Below, one piece after another: positions 49,132 to 59,100 of a stretch of DNA of 64,000 nt. Each line of letters opens with the position of its first letter. Positions within the stretch are counted from its first letter, which is position 1. The notes beneath the pieces were generated by a model that was not told the origin of the DNA, did not search any database, and worked only from the letters and a program-made list of their open reading frames with translations. Origin of the DNA: Fibrisoma limi BUZ 3 (GTDB taxonomy: Bacteria > Bacteroidota > Bacteroidia > Cytophagales > Spirosomataceae); the NCBI RefSeq assembly GCF_000296815.2, contig NZ_CAIT01000009.1, forward strand, positions 310,001-374,000, read 5' to 3'. Made by a program: the position numbers and the translations under genes.

Positions 49132-49311
49132 ATGAACATTAACCAGGTTCGCGAACAACTCCACCGCCTGATCGACGAAGTGGATGATTTATACGTACTC
49201 AACGGACTGTACCGGAATCTGCTGGCCGATAAACGCCAGCGCGATGAGTACGAGAAAGAACAGCAGGCCAAGGCTAACACCGAGAAAGGCCGGTCGGCCC
49301 GGCGATCGTAA
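49132..49311 (+). CDS. Small conserved-looking 59-aa protein
   Basis: A short frame that reads MNINQVREQLHRLIDEVDDL, followed by a helical part and a basic tail ending KGRSARRS. It resembles short antitoxin-like or structural proteins that begin with NI.QVRE.LH.LID in Bacteroidota, but no toxin lies beside it. Highly charged and helical throughout, with no membrane segment. The ATG at 49132 is 75 bases after the preceding stop. The gene ends 9 bases before the DUF1345 gene's stop on the other strand. Function unknown. Confidence 0.65.
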   Translation: MNINQVREQLHRLIDEVDDLYVLNGLYRNLLADKRQRDEYEKEQQAKANTEKGRSARRS

Positions 49312-49319
49312 CGTTCTGC

Positions 49320-49979
49320 TTAAAGTACCCCGGCCAGTGCGTTGATACTAAGGGCTATGATCACGGTGTTGAAAATAAAGGACAGCACACCGTGCAGCAG
49401 AGCCGTACGGCGCATCTGGCGGGAGGAAATCTGTACGTCTGACACCTGACTGGTCATGCCAATGACGAAGGCGAAATACGCGAAATCCAGATAGTCGGGT
49501 TCCGGCTCCTGCGGAAAGTCCAGACCACCCAGCGGTTTGGCCAGATGAGGACTATCGCCGTAATACAGGTGGGCGTACCGCAGAGCGAATACGGTATGCA
49601 CCAGACTCCACGAACAGATTACGGCCAGCAACGCCAGCAAAATGTGCTCTCCCCGATGCCGATCGTTCATTGCGTTCAGTAACGCAACCACCGCTGATAA
49701 GCTCGCTATGGCGGCAAAAACAACAAAAAGGAAAATGAAGGTGCGACTGGAATCCTGAATCCGGGATAATTTCGGTAATTCGCGGGGGTGCGCATCCAGG
49801 ATGGATGTCCACATCAGGCTAAGTATCGTCATGGCAAACGATACCCAGGCGATGGTGATGCGATCGGGCCAGTTCAACCGGCCGGGCAGCAACGCCAGCA
49901 CCAGCAGCATAACACCCAGCGCAATCAGCAACCGATGGTGAGCATCTAAACGACTAATCCGATGAATGTAAGCAGTCAT
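49320..49979 (-). CDS. DUF1345 membrane protein
   Basis: A protein of about 219 residues with five or so membrane helices: LLIALGVMLLVLALLPG, ITIAWVSFAMTILSLMWTSI, FIFLFVVFAAIASLSAVVAL, HILLALLAVICSWSLVHTVF and a C-terminal LSFIFNTVIIALSINAL. DUF1345 landmarks are HTVFALRYAHLYY and PDYLDFAYFAFVIGMTSQVSD. Function is unestablished. Its start (49979 or 49991) overlaps the start of the divergent APC permease gene by 18-30 bases, so the promoters of each lie inside the other's coding region or one start is further in. Confidence 0.85.
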   Translation of the reverse strand: MTAYIHRISRLDAHHRLLIALGVMLLVLALLPGRLNWPDRITIAWVSFAMTILSLMWTSILDAHPRELPKLSRIQDSSRTFIFLFVVFAAIASLSAVVALLNAMNDRHRGEHILLALLAVICSWSLVHTVFALRYAHLYYGDSPHLAKPLGGLDFPQEPEPDYLDFAYFAFVIGMTSQVSDVQISSRQMRRTALLHGVLSFIFNTVIIALSINALAGVL

Positions 49980-51335
49980 GAACGTGGGCAATCAACCGAG
50001 CAGAAAAGTAAGGAAGCCGCTGCTACGATCCAACCAAAACTTTCGGCCTTCGACCTGACCATGATTGTCGTTAGTCTGGTCATCGGGATTGGTATTTTCA
50101 GAACCCCTACTCTGGTGGCTCAGTCGGCGCAAACACCCACCGTCTTTTTCGCAGCCTGGATTGCAGGTGGCCTGGTCAGTCTGTGCGGGGCCCTGACGTA
50201 TGCCGAAATCGGTTCGCGTTACCCCGTAGCGGGTGGATTTTATAAGCTCATCTCCGAGGCCTTCCATCCGGTGTTTGCGTTCATGCTGAACTGGGTCATC
50301 GTGCTGACCTACGGAGCCGGTAACATTGGTGTCGCCCTGATCGGTGCTGAATACATCAACCCCCTGCTACCCGACCCGCTTCGCGGCACTGACGGGATTC
50401 GCGGCACGGCCATTGCCACCGTCCTGCTTTTCTACGTCATTAATCTGCTGGGCATTCGGTCGGGGGCCCGCACTCAGAACCTGCTGAGTGGTCTCAAGGT
50501 GGTACTGATGCTGATTCTGTGCGCCGGTGTGTTCGTTACGCCGAGTCTGGCTTCTGCCGGTTCATCCGCTGCACCGTCTTCCCAATCAAGCCTTGGAGCC
50601 GCCTTTTTTGTGAGTCTTATCGCCGTCTTTTACACCTACGGTGGCTATCAACAGGTGCTGAATTTTGGGGCTGACATCAAACAACCGACCCGGAATGCGC
50701 CCCGGGGCGTTATCGGCGGCATGTTGCTGATCATGGCCCTGTACCTGAGTCTAAACTACGCATATTATCGGCAATTGGGCTTTGAAGGACTGGCCGGATC
50801 GAAGCTGATCGCGGCTGATCTGGCCCGGGCCTTGTTCGGCGACTGGGGTTTCGTGCTGTTTTCCATCGCCATTTTCATCTCCGTGCTGGGTTACCTGAAT
50901 GCGAGCCTGTTATCTCTGCCCCGCGTCTACTATGCCATGGCCGACGACGGCGTTCTGCCACCCATCTTCAAACGCGTCAACACCCGTACCCAGACGCAGG
51001 AATTCGCCCTGACGTTCCTAGTGGTTATCATGTTATTATCGCTGTTTTTCCTCGGTACGTTCGAGAAAATTGTCAGCTACGTTATGTCGGTCGACAGCAT
51101 TGCGCTGGCTAGTGCAGCCGCTACGTTGTTTGTCTTTCGCCGTCGGGTAAAAGGCAATGATACATTCACCGGATACCGGGTCTGGGCGTATCCATGGCTA
51201 CCGTTGCTCTTCATCGGCTTCCTCGTCATTGTCTCCATCAACGTAGTGCTGAATGACCCCGGTCCGGCGGCCATTGGCTGGGGTCTGTTTCTGAGTGGCT
51301 GGCCGCTGTATTATCTTTTAAAACGACTGGTTTAA
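49962..51335 (+). CDS. APC-family amino acid permease
   Basis: A 457-residue inner-membrane transporter of the amino acid-polyamine-organocation superfamily with about 12 transmembrane segments. SAFDLTMIVVSLVIGIGIF is the first helix with the GIGIF substrate motif. AEIGSRYPVAGGFYKLISEA, VFYTYGGYQQVLNFGADI and GYLNASLLSLPRVYYAMADD are also conserved. The ATG at 49962 gives a polar cytosolic N-terminus of about 30 residues. It ends 33 bases before the PLP trans-sulfuration gene, so the two may form an operon for sulfur amino acid use, though this is inference. Confidence 0.9.
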   Translation: MNVSSHERGQSTEQKSKEAAATIQPKLSAFDLTMIVVSLVIGIGIFRTPTLVAQSAQTPTVFFAAWIAGGLVSLCGALTYAEIGSRYPVAGGFYKLISEAFHPVFAFMLNWVIVLTYGAGNIGVALIGAEYINPLLPDPLRGTDGIRGTAIATVLLFYVINLLGIRSGARTQNLLSGLKVVLMLILCAGVFVTPSLASAGSSAAPSSQSSLGAAFFVSLIAVFYTYGGYQQVLNFGADIKQPTRNAPRGVIGGMLLIMALYLSLNYAYYRQLGFEGLAGSKLIAADLARALFGDWGFVLFSIAIFISVLGYLNASLLSLPRVYYAMADDGVLPPIFKRVNTRTQTQEFALTFLVVIMLLSLFFLGTFEKIVSYVMSVDSIALASAAATLFVFRRRVKGNDTFTGYRVWAYPWLPLLFIGFLVIVSINVVLNDPGPAAIGWGLFLSGWPLYYLLKRLV

Positions 51336-51368
51336 CCGGAGCGCTCTGGTTACCCGCAACCCACAACA

Positions 51369-52565
51369 ATGGACGTATCCTACATTCTGAACGAACTGGG
51401 CGAAGACCGTCATCAGTATTTCAACGCCATCGCCCCTCCCATCATCCAGACCAGCAACTTCACCTTTCCGAACGTGGCAACCATGCGGGCTGATCTCCAG
51501 CATGAGCACGACCGGCATTTTTACACCCGCGGCAACAACCCCACGGTCAAGATATTACGGCAGAAACTGGCCGCCCTGGAAGGCGCCGAAGATGCGCTGG
51601 TGCTGGCCAGCGGTAGTGCCGCCATCGGGTCGGCGGTGCTGGCCAACGTAGCACAGGGCGACCACATCGTATCCGTTGCCAAACCCTATAGCTGGACGGA
51701 ACGGCTCATGCGCGATTATCTGCCCCGTTTTGGCGTCACGACTACGTTCGTTGACGGCACCGACCCGGCAAACTTTGAGCGGGCCATCCAGCCCAACACC
51801 AAGATTATCTACCTTGAGTCGCCCAACTCCTTTACGTTCGAGTTGCAGGACATTGCGGCCGTAGCACAGATCGCCCGGTCGCGGGGCATCGTAACGATGA
51901 TCGACAACAGTTACTGCACGCCCTTACACCAGCGCCCGATTGAACTGGGCATCGACATCACCCTCCACTCGGCGTCGAAGTACATTGGTGGGCACTCTGA
52001 CCTGGTGGCCGGTGTAATCTGCGGGTCGGAAGCCATGATCCGGAAGATTTTTTACGGTGAGTACATGACGTTCGGCGGTATCATCTCCCCACAGAATGCC
52101 TGGCTGATGATCCGCGGGCTACGTACCCTGCCGCTCCGACTCGAACAAAGCAGCCAGAGCGCCCGGCAGATCGTTGCCTTGCTGGAAAGCCATCCAGCGG
52201 TCAGTCGGGTGTATTATCCCTTCTCCGAAACACATCCTCAATATGAACTGGCACGTCGGCAAATGACTGGCTGCGGGGGGTTATTAACCTTCTCGCTCAA
52301 CACCAACCGGATCGAAGATGTCGATACGTTTGCGGATTCACTCAGGCGTTTCATCCTGGGGGTTTCGTGGGGCGGCCATGAGTCTTTGGTCTTTCCGGCC
52401 AGCATCGGGTTCGCCATACCCGATGAAAACTCTCATGAACCAACTCCTCCAACACAGTCCGGCTTCAATTTAGTCCGGTTGTACATTGGCCTTGAAGAAC
52501 CACATGTGTTGCTGGACGATTTGAAACAGGCTCTCGACGGTGTTTTGCAACAGTCAATTGCTTAA
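51369..52565 (+). CDS. Trans-sulfuration family PLP enzyme (cystathionine gamma-synthase / methionine gamma-lyase-like)
   Basis: A 398-residue PLP-dependent enzyme of the Cys/Met metabolism family. Lys204 in LHSASKYIGGHSDLVAG binds PLP. YTRGNNPTVKILRQKLAALE with the Arg of YxR and TMIDNSYCTPLHQRP are conserved, as is the later RSL-like area near VSWGGHESLVFPAS. The usual YGGT segment appears as PYSWT, which makes it unusual and leaves gamma-synthase, beta-lyase or gamma-lyase activity open. It lies 33 bases after an APC permease and is followed by a terminator at 52573. Confidence 0.9.
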   Translation: MDVSYILNELGEDRHQYFNAIAPPIIQTSNFTFPNVATMRADLQHEHDRHFYTRGNNPTVKILRQKLAALEGAEDALVLASGSAAIGSAVLANVAQGDHIVSVAKPYSWTERLMRDYLPRFGVTTTFVDGTDPANFERAIQPNTKIIYLESPNSFTFELQDIAAVAQIARSRGIVTMIDNSYCTPLHQRPIELGIDITLHSASKYIGGHSDLVAGVICGSEAMIRKIFYGEYMTFGGIISPQNAWLMIRGLRTLPLRLEQSSQSARQIVALLESHPAVSRVYYPFSETHPQYELARRQMTGCGGLLTFSLNTNRIEDVDTFADSLRRFILGVSWGGHESLVFPASIGFAIPDENSHEPTPPTQSGFNLVRLYIGLEEPHVLLDDLKQALDGVLQQSIA

Positions 52566-52572
52566 TAGACAG

Positions 52573-52623
52573 GGGGTGGCTGGCTGCCCGGACAGTTTAG
52601 TGGCTGCCTGGCCACCCCTTTTT
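52573..52623 (+). terminator. Terminator after the trans-sulfuration enzyme gene
   Basis: GGGGTGGC pairs with GCCACCCC across a loop that holds a second small TGGCTGCC/GGCTGCC repeat, and the stem is followed by TTTTT. The remaining gap up to 53078 (52624-53078) contains an AT-rich block and a promoter, with no gene seen. Confidence 0.75.
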
Positions 52624-52842
52624 AACAACGCTCTATTAATTGTACGTTTCTAAGTTCAGAACCCCAAACAGCAGCATTTATACCTAGTTAGCTACGGCCG
52701 TTTAATCAACGATTTACCGGCAAAATAAACGCCGGTTCATTCTCATCAATCTATATAAACATTATAGGAATTAAAATTAAATATTGACTTATAATCATTG
52801 AGCAAAATATTTCTTAATAATATCAATTTAATCAAAATAAAA

Positions 52843-52872
52843 TTTGCCTTCTTGATTTTGCCTCTATCTTTG
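52843..52872 (+). promoter_or_regulatory. Bacteroidota promoter for the SGNH protein gene
   Basis: TTTG at 52843-52846 and TATCTTTG at 52865-52872 match the -33 and -7 elements (TTTG and TAnnTTTG) with the usual spacing. It sits at the end of a strongly AT-rich stretch and implies a leader of about 200 bases before the start at 53079. Confidence 0.7.
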
Positions 52873-53078
52873 TCAGCGAATTACTTTTCAGTGCTCATAA
52901 AGTTGGTTCCGCGGGCTTGGTTTTGTGTTTATTCTGTACAGTAATTCCTAGTATCTCCCACACTCGATTCAGTCGATGTCGCCTGAATCTGCTATGACAA
53001 CATACTGCCTGATTTAAGCGAATTGTGCGAATGGTCCGCGTGGGTTTACCATGTTTTTTCAACTTTACCATCTGATCT

Positions 53079-56060
53079 ATGAGAAAACTTCTCATCTGGA
53101 CCCTGCTACTGTGGGGAATCAGTACCGGCTTTGCCCTGGCTCAGCTTACCCTCTCCTCTCCTCAATCACGCATTGTTTACCAACGAAACCAGGCCAACCA
53201 GGGCACGGTCTGGGTAGCCGGTCAGGCACCCGCCGGAACCTCGCGCGTTGAAGCCCGGCTCGTTCCCATCAGCGCCGGTCAGGGCAGCCCCACCGACTGG
53301 ACCGCTATCAATATCATTTCCCCCAATAAATCGTTTAGCGGCACCATTCCGGGGCGGGGTGGGTGGTACCAGCTTGAAGTTCGGGCCTTAGCCGACAACA
53401 ACGTACTAGCCAGCGCCGGCGTCAGCCGGGTTGGCATTGGCGAAGTCTTCATCGTGTCGGGGCAATCCAATGCATTCGGCAACGACAACGCCACCGGGGC
53501 CTTCGATGACCGCGTTTCCTGCCTTGATTTCAAAGACGATAACCTTAATGAACAACTACTACCTGTAACGTTCAGCCACGCCGACGGTGGCCGCAGCATC
53601 GGCCCGTCGAACCCTATGCACATCTGGGGCATGCTGGGCGATAAACTCGCCAGCCGACTGAACGTACCGATTCTGTTCCTCGGCGCGGCTCAGCCCGGTA
53701 CGTCCAGCGAGCAATGGCGCCGGTCGGCCGAAAATGCTCCTGAATACGCTCAGAACCTGTTTCCATATCGCCGGCTGGGCGCGGCTTTGCTTCACTATGC
53801 CAGCCGGACGGGCCTGCGGTCGGTATTATGGCATCAGGGCGAAGGCGACGTAGGCAACGACCCGCAGCGGTACTTCGACAACGTTCTGTTCCTCATCAAC
53901 AAAAGCCGCCAGCAAACCAGCTACGGTTCACTGGCCTGGGTCGTGTCGCGGGCAACCTACGTGCAGGGCCGCACCGACGGCAACATCATCAATGCCCAGA
54001 ATCGGTTGTCCAACGAGGTACCCAATGTGTTTCCCGGCCCCAGTACCGACCAGCTTACGGGCGCTGATAACCGGCCTGACGACGTGCATTTCATGGGGGC
54101 CGGTCTACCCCGCCTGACCGACCTGTGGGACCAGAGTCTCAACGATAATTTTTTCAGCCGTTCGCAGCCGCTCAGCCCATCGGGCGACCGGCCCGCTATT
54201 ACGACCGGCTTTGTGCTGCCCGCCAGCGTCAATGCCGGCCAGGTTATTTACGTACCTTACGTAAAAAACGGGCCGTTTGAAGAAGGTAATCAGTTCAAGG
54301 TACAAGTGCTCAACAGCGACGGTGGAGTGGTAAGCGAAATCGGCACCGGAACGGGTAATCCGCTACAGGTAACGCTGCCGGGTTCACTGGCTCCCGGTAA
54401 CTACCGCGTTCGCGTTACGTCGACCCAGCCGGCGTTTACGGGTACTCCCAGCGACGTATTTCAGGTTGGCAACGGTCCGGTACAAACGCCCGCTAACCCA
54501 ACGCAGCCTACCCAGCCCAGCGAGAACGGCGGAACCCCTAACGAAGCCATTCGGATGATTGGGTACAAATACGACGCTGTTTCGCACGGTTTTCAGTTGC
54601 TGGTCAATGCGACCGGCCCGGTCGAGGTTCGTCTGCAACGCATCGATGGTGGGCCGTTTGGCGGTGAAACCAACTGGGATGCTCCAACAACCAGTTCAGA
54701 CTTTGCCGGCTTTACGCATTACCGTTTTTACCCACCCATCGCGGCTGGTGTAGGCGGTGTCGAGCCGGGCCGTTACCGGTTGTCGGTACGTCGGCAAGGC
54801 GATTCTGGCGAGGGCGTCTGGAGTGACGTCACGCTGCTGAACGGTAAGTTTACTACGTATACGGCGGGTGATAACGTCCAGCCTACCCCTGCACCGGTAC
54901 CCACACCGCCCGCGCCCACACCGGCTCCGGTACAGCCAACACCCCCGCAGCCCACTACCCCGCCCGTGGTTACCAACCCCACGCCCACCGACGGCCGGAT
55001 TCGCCGAATCGGCTACAAATACGACGCTATTTCGCACGGATTCCAGCTTCTGGCCGACGCATCCGGCGCGGTCGAGATGCGGCTCGAACGACTGGATGGC
55101 TCGTTCAGCGAAACGAATTGGGGCCCCGCTACGGCCAGTACGGAGTACAGCGGCTATACTTATTACCGTTTCTACATGCCTCCTGTGATTGGCTTTGGGG
55201 GCGTTGAGGCTGGTCGTTACCGGCTATCGGTACGTTCGCAGGGGGATAGCGGCAATGGCGTATCGGCCGAAGTAACGCTGCAGGATGGTGTGCACGAAGC
55301 CGCGGTGGTTAGTGGTAATCAACCGCCGACTACGCCTGTTCAGCCACCGACCCAGCAGCCGGCCCCACCGGTTCAGCCGCCGGTCAGTTCAAACCCAACA
55401 CCCGACGGAACAATCCGAACAATCGGCTACAAATACGATATGCCAACGCATGGCTTTCAGTTGCTGGCTGAAGCGTCTGCTCCGGTTGAGATGCGGCTCG
55501 AGCGGCTGGACGGTCCGTTCGGTGAAACGAATTGGGGGCCTGCTACCAACGGCAACGACTACATCGGCTACAACCAGTATCGGTACTACGCTCCGCTGGC
55601 CGTTTATCCAAGCGGCATCGGCGTGGGCGGAGTTGAACCCGGTCGGTATCGGCTATCGGTGCGTCGGCAGGGCGATACGGGCGACGGCATCACGACCGAA
55701 GTAACCTTACAGAACGGTGTCTTTGCGGTCTACTCGCCCTCGGCCCGCACGGCTGCCGTTGAACTGGCCAGACAGCCCGTATCAACCGAAGGAAGCTGGC
55801 GGGTATGGCCCAATCCGTTTGTCGATGAGGTGACCATCAGCGTACCAGCGAACCTGACCACTAGCCGACTGCGCGTCGTTCTGACCCAGTTGAACGGCTT
55901 ACGGACTGAGATTACAGGCAACGATCTACGTCTGGAGGCCGGACAGTTACGAGTCAAAATCGGTGCATCGGCCGAAGCATTTTACATTCTTCAGATCCTG
56001 GACGGCGTTCGGCCGGTTCATTCGCAGAAGCTGATCCGGCAACCGCAGCTCCTTCCATAA
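53079..56060 (+). CDS. Secreted SGNH-hydrolase protein with three repeat domains and a T9SS tail
   Basis: A 993-residue exported protein. A signal peptide (about 1-21, ending ALAQ) leads to an Ig-like domain and then an SGNH/GDSL esterase of the sialate O-acetylesterase type. Block I is VFIVSGQSNAFGND (Ser nucleophile), and LWHQGEGDVGND is a further conserved block of the DUF303 type. After residue 480 follow three copies of an 80-100-residue repeat (GYKYD..SHGFQLL; NWGPAT; GRYRLSVR.QGDSG) joined by Pro/Thr-rich linkers. The C-terminus WRVWPNPFVDEVTISVP is a type A T9SS sorting domain. It is likely to be released or anchored at the surface and to act on an acetylated glycan; the substrate is not known. 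Confidence 0.88.
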   Translation: MRKLLIWTLLLWGISTGFALAQLTLSSPQSRIVYQRNQANQGTVWVAGQAPAGTSRVEARLVPISAGQGSPTDWTAINIISPNKSFSGTIPGRGGWYQLEVRALADNNVLASAGVSRVGIGEVFIVSGQSNAFGNDNATGAFDDRVSCLDFKDDNLNEQLLPVTFSHADGGRSIGPSNPMHIWGMLGDKLASRLNVPILFLGAAQPGTSSEQWRRSAENAPEYAQNLFPYRRLGAALLHYASRTGLRSVLWHQGEGDVGNDPQRYFDNVLFLINKSRQQTSYGSLAWVVSRATYVQGRTDGNIINAQNRLSNEVPNVFPGPSTDQLTGADNRPDDVHFMGAGLPRLTDLWDQSLNDNFFSRSQPLSPSGDRPAITTGFVLPASVNAGQVIYVPYVKNGPFEEGNQFKVQVLNSDGGVVSEIGTGTGNPLQVTLPGSLAPGNYRVRVTSTQPAFTGTPSDVFQVGNGPVQTPANPTQPTQPSENGGTPNEAIRMIGYKYDAVSHGFQLLVNATGPVEVRLQRIDGGPFGGETNWDAPTTSSDFAGFTHYRFYPPIAAGVGGVEPGRYRLSVRRQGDSGEGVWSDVTLLNGKFTTYTAGDNVQPTPAPVPTPPAPTPAPVQPTPPQPTTPPVVTNPTPTDGRIRRIGYKYDAISHGFQLLADASGAVEMRLERLDGSFSETNWGPATASTEYSGYTYYRFYMPPVIGFGGVEAGRYRLSVRSQGDSGNGVSAEVTLQDGVHEAAVVSGNQPPTTPVQPPTQQPAPPVQPPVSSNPTPDGTIRTIGYKYDMPTHGFQLLAEASAPVEMRLERLDGPFGETNWGPATNGNDYIGYNQYRYYAPLAVYPSGIGVGGVEPGRYRLSVRRQGDTGDGITTEVTLQNGVFAVYSPSARTAAVELARQPVSTEGSWRVWPNPFVDEVTISVPANLTTSRLRVVLTQLNGLRTEITGNDLRLEAGQLRVKIGASAEAFYILQILDGVRPVHSQKLIRQPQLLP
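54549..55713 (+). repeat. Three tandem domain repeats in the SGNH protein gene
   Basis: Repeats begin near 54549, 54999 and 55412, each encoding I..IGYKYD..(S/T)HGFQLL and ending in a TL.(D/N)G strand. Copies 2 and 3 are closest. They are separated by proline-rich linkers. Confidence 0.88.
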
Positions 56061-56078
56061 CGTATTTTTATACCCCAC

Positions 56079-56112
56079 AAAAACAGCAGGCCACATATGA
56101 CCTGCTGTTTTT
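56079..56112. terminator. Terminator after the SGNH protein gene
   Basis: AAAAACAGCAGG pairs exactly with CCTGCTGTTTTT around a 10-base loop, 18 bases after the stop at 56060. Confidence 0.88.
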
Positions 56113-56149
56113 CTGTATAAACGGTCGTCGTCAGCAGGCTGGACTTTTG

Positions 56150-56157
56150 TACTTTTG
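56150..56157 (+). promoter_or_regulatory. Candidate -7 box for the GH3/beta-lactamase gene
   Basis: TACTTTTG fits TAnnTTTG and lies 26 bases before the ATG at 56183. It also argues that the upstream TTG at 56147 is not a start, since it would fall inside the promoter. Confidence 0.5.
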
Positions 56158-56182
56158 TCATTCACTACAAATTGCTCTGAAT

Positions 56183-59100
56183 ATGGCCTGGTGCCGATCG
56201 ATATTGTTTGCTTTTTTCGGCCTACTTTTCTCCACCGTAAGTTATTCACAGACTCCATCTTCTACGGCCATCGATCCGGATGCCGGTGAGCTTTCTCCTA
56301 CACCTCCTACGTTTCTGCAGTTGTCGGATCAGGCCAGCCGCTGGGCCGATTCGGTGTTTGCCGGCCTGACACCCGACGAGCGCATTGCCCAGTTGATCAT
56401 GGTCGCGGCTTATTCGAACCGTAATCAGGCATATGAGGACTCGCTGGTGACTCTGGTCCGGACATACAGACTCGGCGGAGTTGTTTTCTTTCAGGGCGGG
56501 CCTATCCGACAGGCTAAGCTGACCAACCGGCTACAGGCCCTCTCGCAGGTGCCCTTACTAGTGGCTATGGACGCGGAATGGGGCCTTGCTATGCGGCTCG
56601 ACAGTACCGTGCGCTACCCTTACCAGATGACGCTGGGAGCCATACAGGGCCACGACGAACTGATTTACAGGATGGGGGCTAACCTGGCGCGGCAGTTTCA
56701 TCGGTTGGGTGTGCATGTCAACTTTGCTCCTTCGGTCGATGTTAATAATAACCCTAATAATCCAGTCATCAACTTCCGGTCGTTCGGTGAAGATAAGTTT
56801 ACCGTAACGCGCAAGGCCCTGGCCTACCTCCGGGGCATGGAAGACAACGGCCTGCTGACCAGCATTAAGCACTTTCCGGGTCATGGCGACACCGGCACCG
56901 ACTCACACTACGACCTGCCCGTAATTACCAAAAGCCGGAAAGAGCTCGATAGCCTTGAACTTTATCCTTTTCGGCAGCTCATTAATTCTGGCGCTTCGGG
57001 CGTGATGGTTGCGCACCTCAGCATTCCGGCTCTCGATAGCACCCGAAACCGCCCATCGACCCTTTCGCCTGCCATCGTATCCAATCTTCTCCGCGACCAG
57101 CTCGGCTTTCGGGGGCTGATTTTCTCGGACGCGATGAACATGAAGGGCGTGACGAAGTATTTCCCGTCGGGTCAGGCAGATCGGCTCGGCCTGGAAGCGG
57201 GTATGGACGTACTGGAATTTACGGAGGACGTACCGAAAGCCATTGCGCAGATCAAACAGGCCGTCAGCGAAGGCCGGCTTTCCCAGGCCTCGCTGGATGC
57301 CCGCTGCCTGAAAGTCCTGCGGGCCAAAGCCTGGGCCGGGCTGAACAAGTACAAGCCCATTGTGCTCGACAATCTGGTGCGCGATCTGAACCGGGTGCAG
57401 GACGACCTGCTTAACCGGCAGCTCACCGAAGCCAGCCTGACGGTGGTCAGAAACGACATGAATCTTCTGCCCCTGCAACAACTGGATACCCTCCGCATTG
57501 CCTCGGTGGCGGTTGAATCAGACGTACCAACGGCGTTTCAACGCATGCTGGGTAACTATACCCAGGTTGACCACTTTTTCCTGACCTCAAAAATGGATGC
57601 GGCATCCATCGCCAAAGTTCGGGATACGTTGCAGACGTACAACCTGATTCTGGTTGACGTACACCTGAACAATATCCGTCCGGCGGCCCGCTACGGGATG
57701 CAGCCCAAAACGGCCGGTTTCGTCAACGACCTGACGGCTACCGGCAAGGCCGTTGTGACGGTGTTTGGCAATGTGTACACGCTGAGCAAACTGCCCGGTC
57801 TGGAAAAAGCGCGGGCTATTGTGATGCCGTATCAGCTCACCAATTACACGGAAGAGCTATCGGCCCAGTTGATTTTCGGCGCTATTGGAGCCGACGGTAA
57901 ACTCCCCGTTACGGTCGATTCGACGTACCGTTCGGGCGATGGCGTCACCATCCGATCGCTGGGTCGCCTGAAGTACACCATTCCTGAAGAAGTTGGTATC
58001 GATAGCCGATTCCTGACCCGTCAGGTTGATTCGCTGGTTTCGGTGGCTATCAGCCAGAAGGCCATTCCCGGCTGCGTCGTGCAGATGGCAAAAGACGGCA
58101 AGGTCATTTTCCGGAAGGCATACGGCTCACAGGTGTATGATGCGTCGCTGGGCGTTGCGCCCCGCTCAACCCGGCTCGACGATCTGTACGACATGGCCTC
58201 TGTTACCAAGATCAGCACCTCAACTCCCGCGCTGATGCGCCTGGTCGACGAAAAGAAATTCAATGTAGACGGCAAAATGGCTGATTACCTGCCTTCCTAC
58301 AAAAATTCGAACAAGGCGAACCTGACGTGGCGGAACGTACTGACGCACCAGGCCGGGCTGAAAGCCTGGATTCCGTTCTGGCGCGACACCAAAAACCCCG
58401 ACGGTACGTACAAACCCCGCACGTTCGAGAAAGAATATTCCCGTCGTTTCCCGATCGAAGTAACCGATAGTCTGTTTGAGTACCGGGGCTATCCAAAAGA
58501 GATTTTCGATCAGATTCGGGAATCGCCCCTGACCCCGCCGAAAGTCCCCGGCGTACCGGAATACGTATACAGCGACCTCTCCTTCTACCTCTATCCGCAG
58601 ATTGTGAAGCGGCTGACCGGAGTTGAGTTTGAGGAGTATCTGAAAAAGACATTCTACCGGCCACTTGGTGCTACCACACTCACCTACAACCCGCGCCGGT
58701 TTTATGCACTCGACCGGATTGTACCGACGGAATACGATTCACTGTTCCGCGAAACACTCATCTGGGGCCGGGTTCATGACGAAGGAGCCGCCATGCTGGG
58801 CGGTTTATCGGGCCATGCGGGCCTGTTCGGAACGGCCAATGACCTGATGAAACTGGTAGAGATGTACCGGCAGAACGGCAGCTACGGCGGGCAGCTATTT
58901 ATTTCGCCCCAAACCCTGAGAGAGTTTACGAGCTACCAGTTTCCGAGGTTCGGCAACCGACGTGGTTTAGGTTTCGAAAAGCCGTCGTTTAAGTTCACCG
59001 GCAACGCTCCCCGCTCGGCGAGCCCGGCCAGTTTTGGCCACTCCGGGTTCACGGGTACGTTCACCTGGGTAGATCCGGCCTACAACCTGACGTACGTCTT

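Noticed and set aside
56147-56182. TTG start for the GH3/beta-lactamase protein
   Set aside because: It overlaps a good -7 promoter box, and the ATG at 56183 gives a normal signal peptide.
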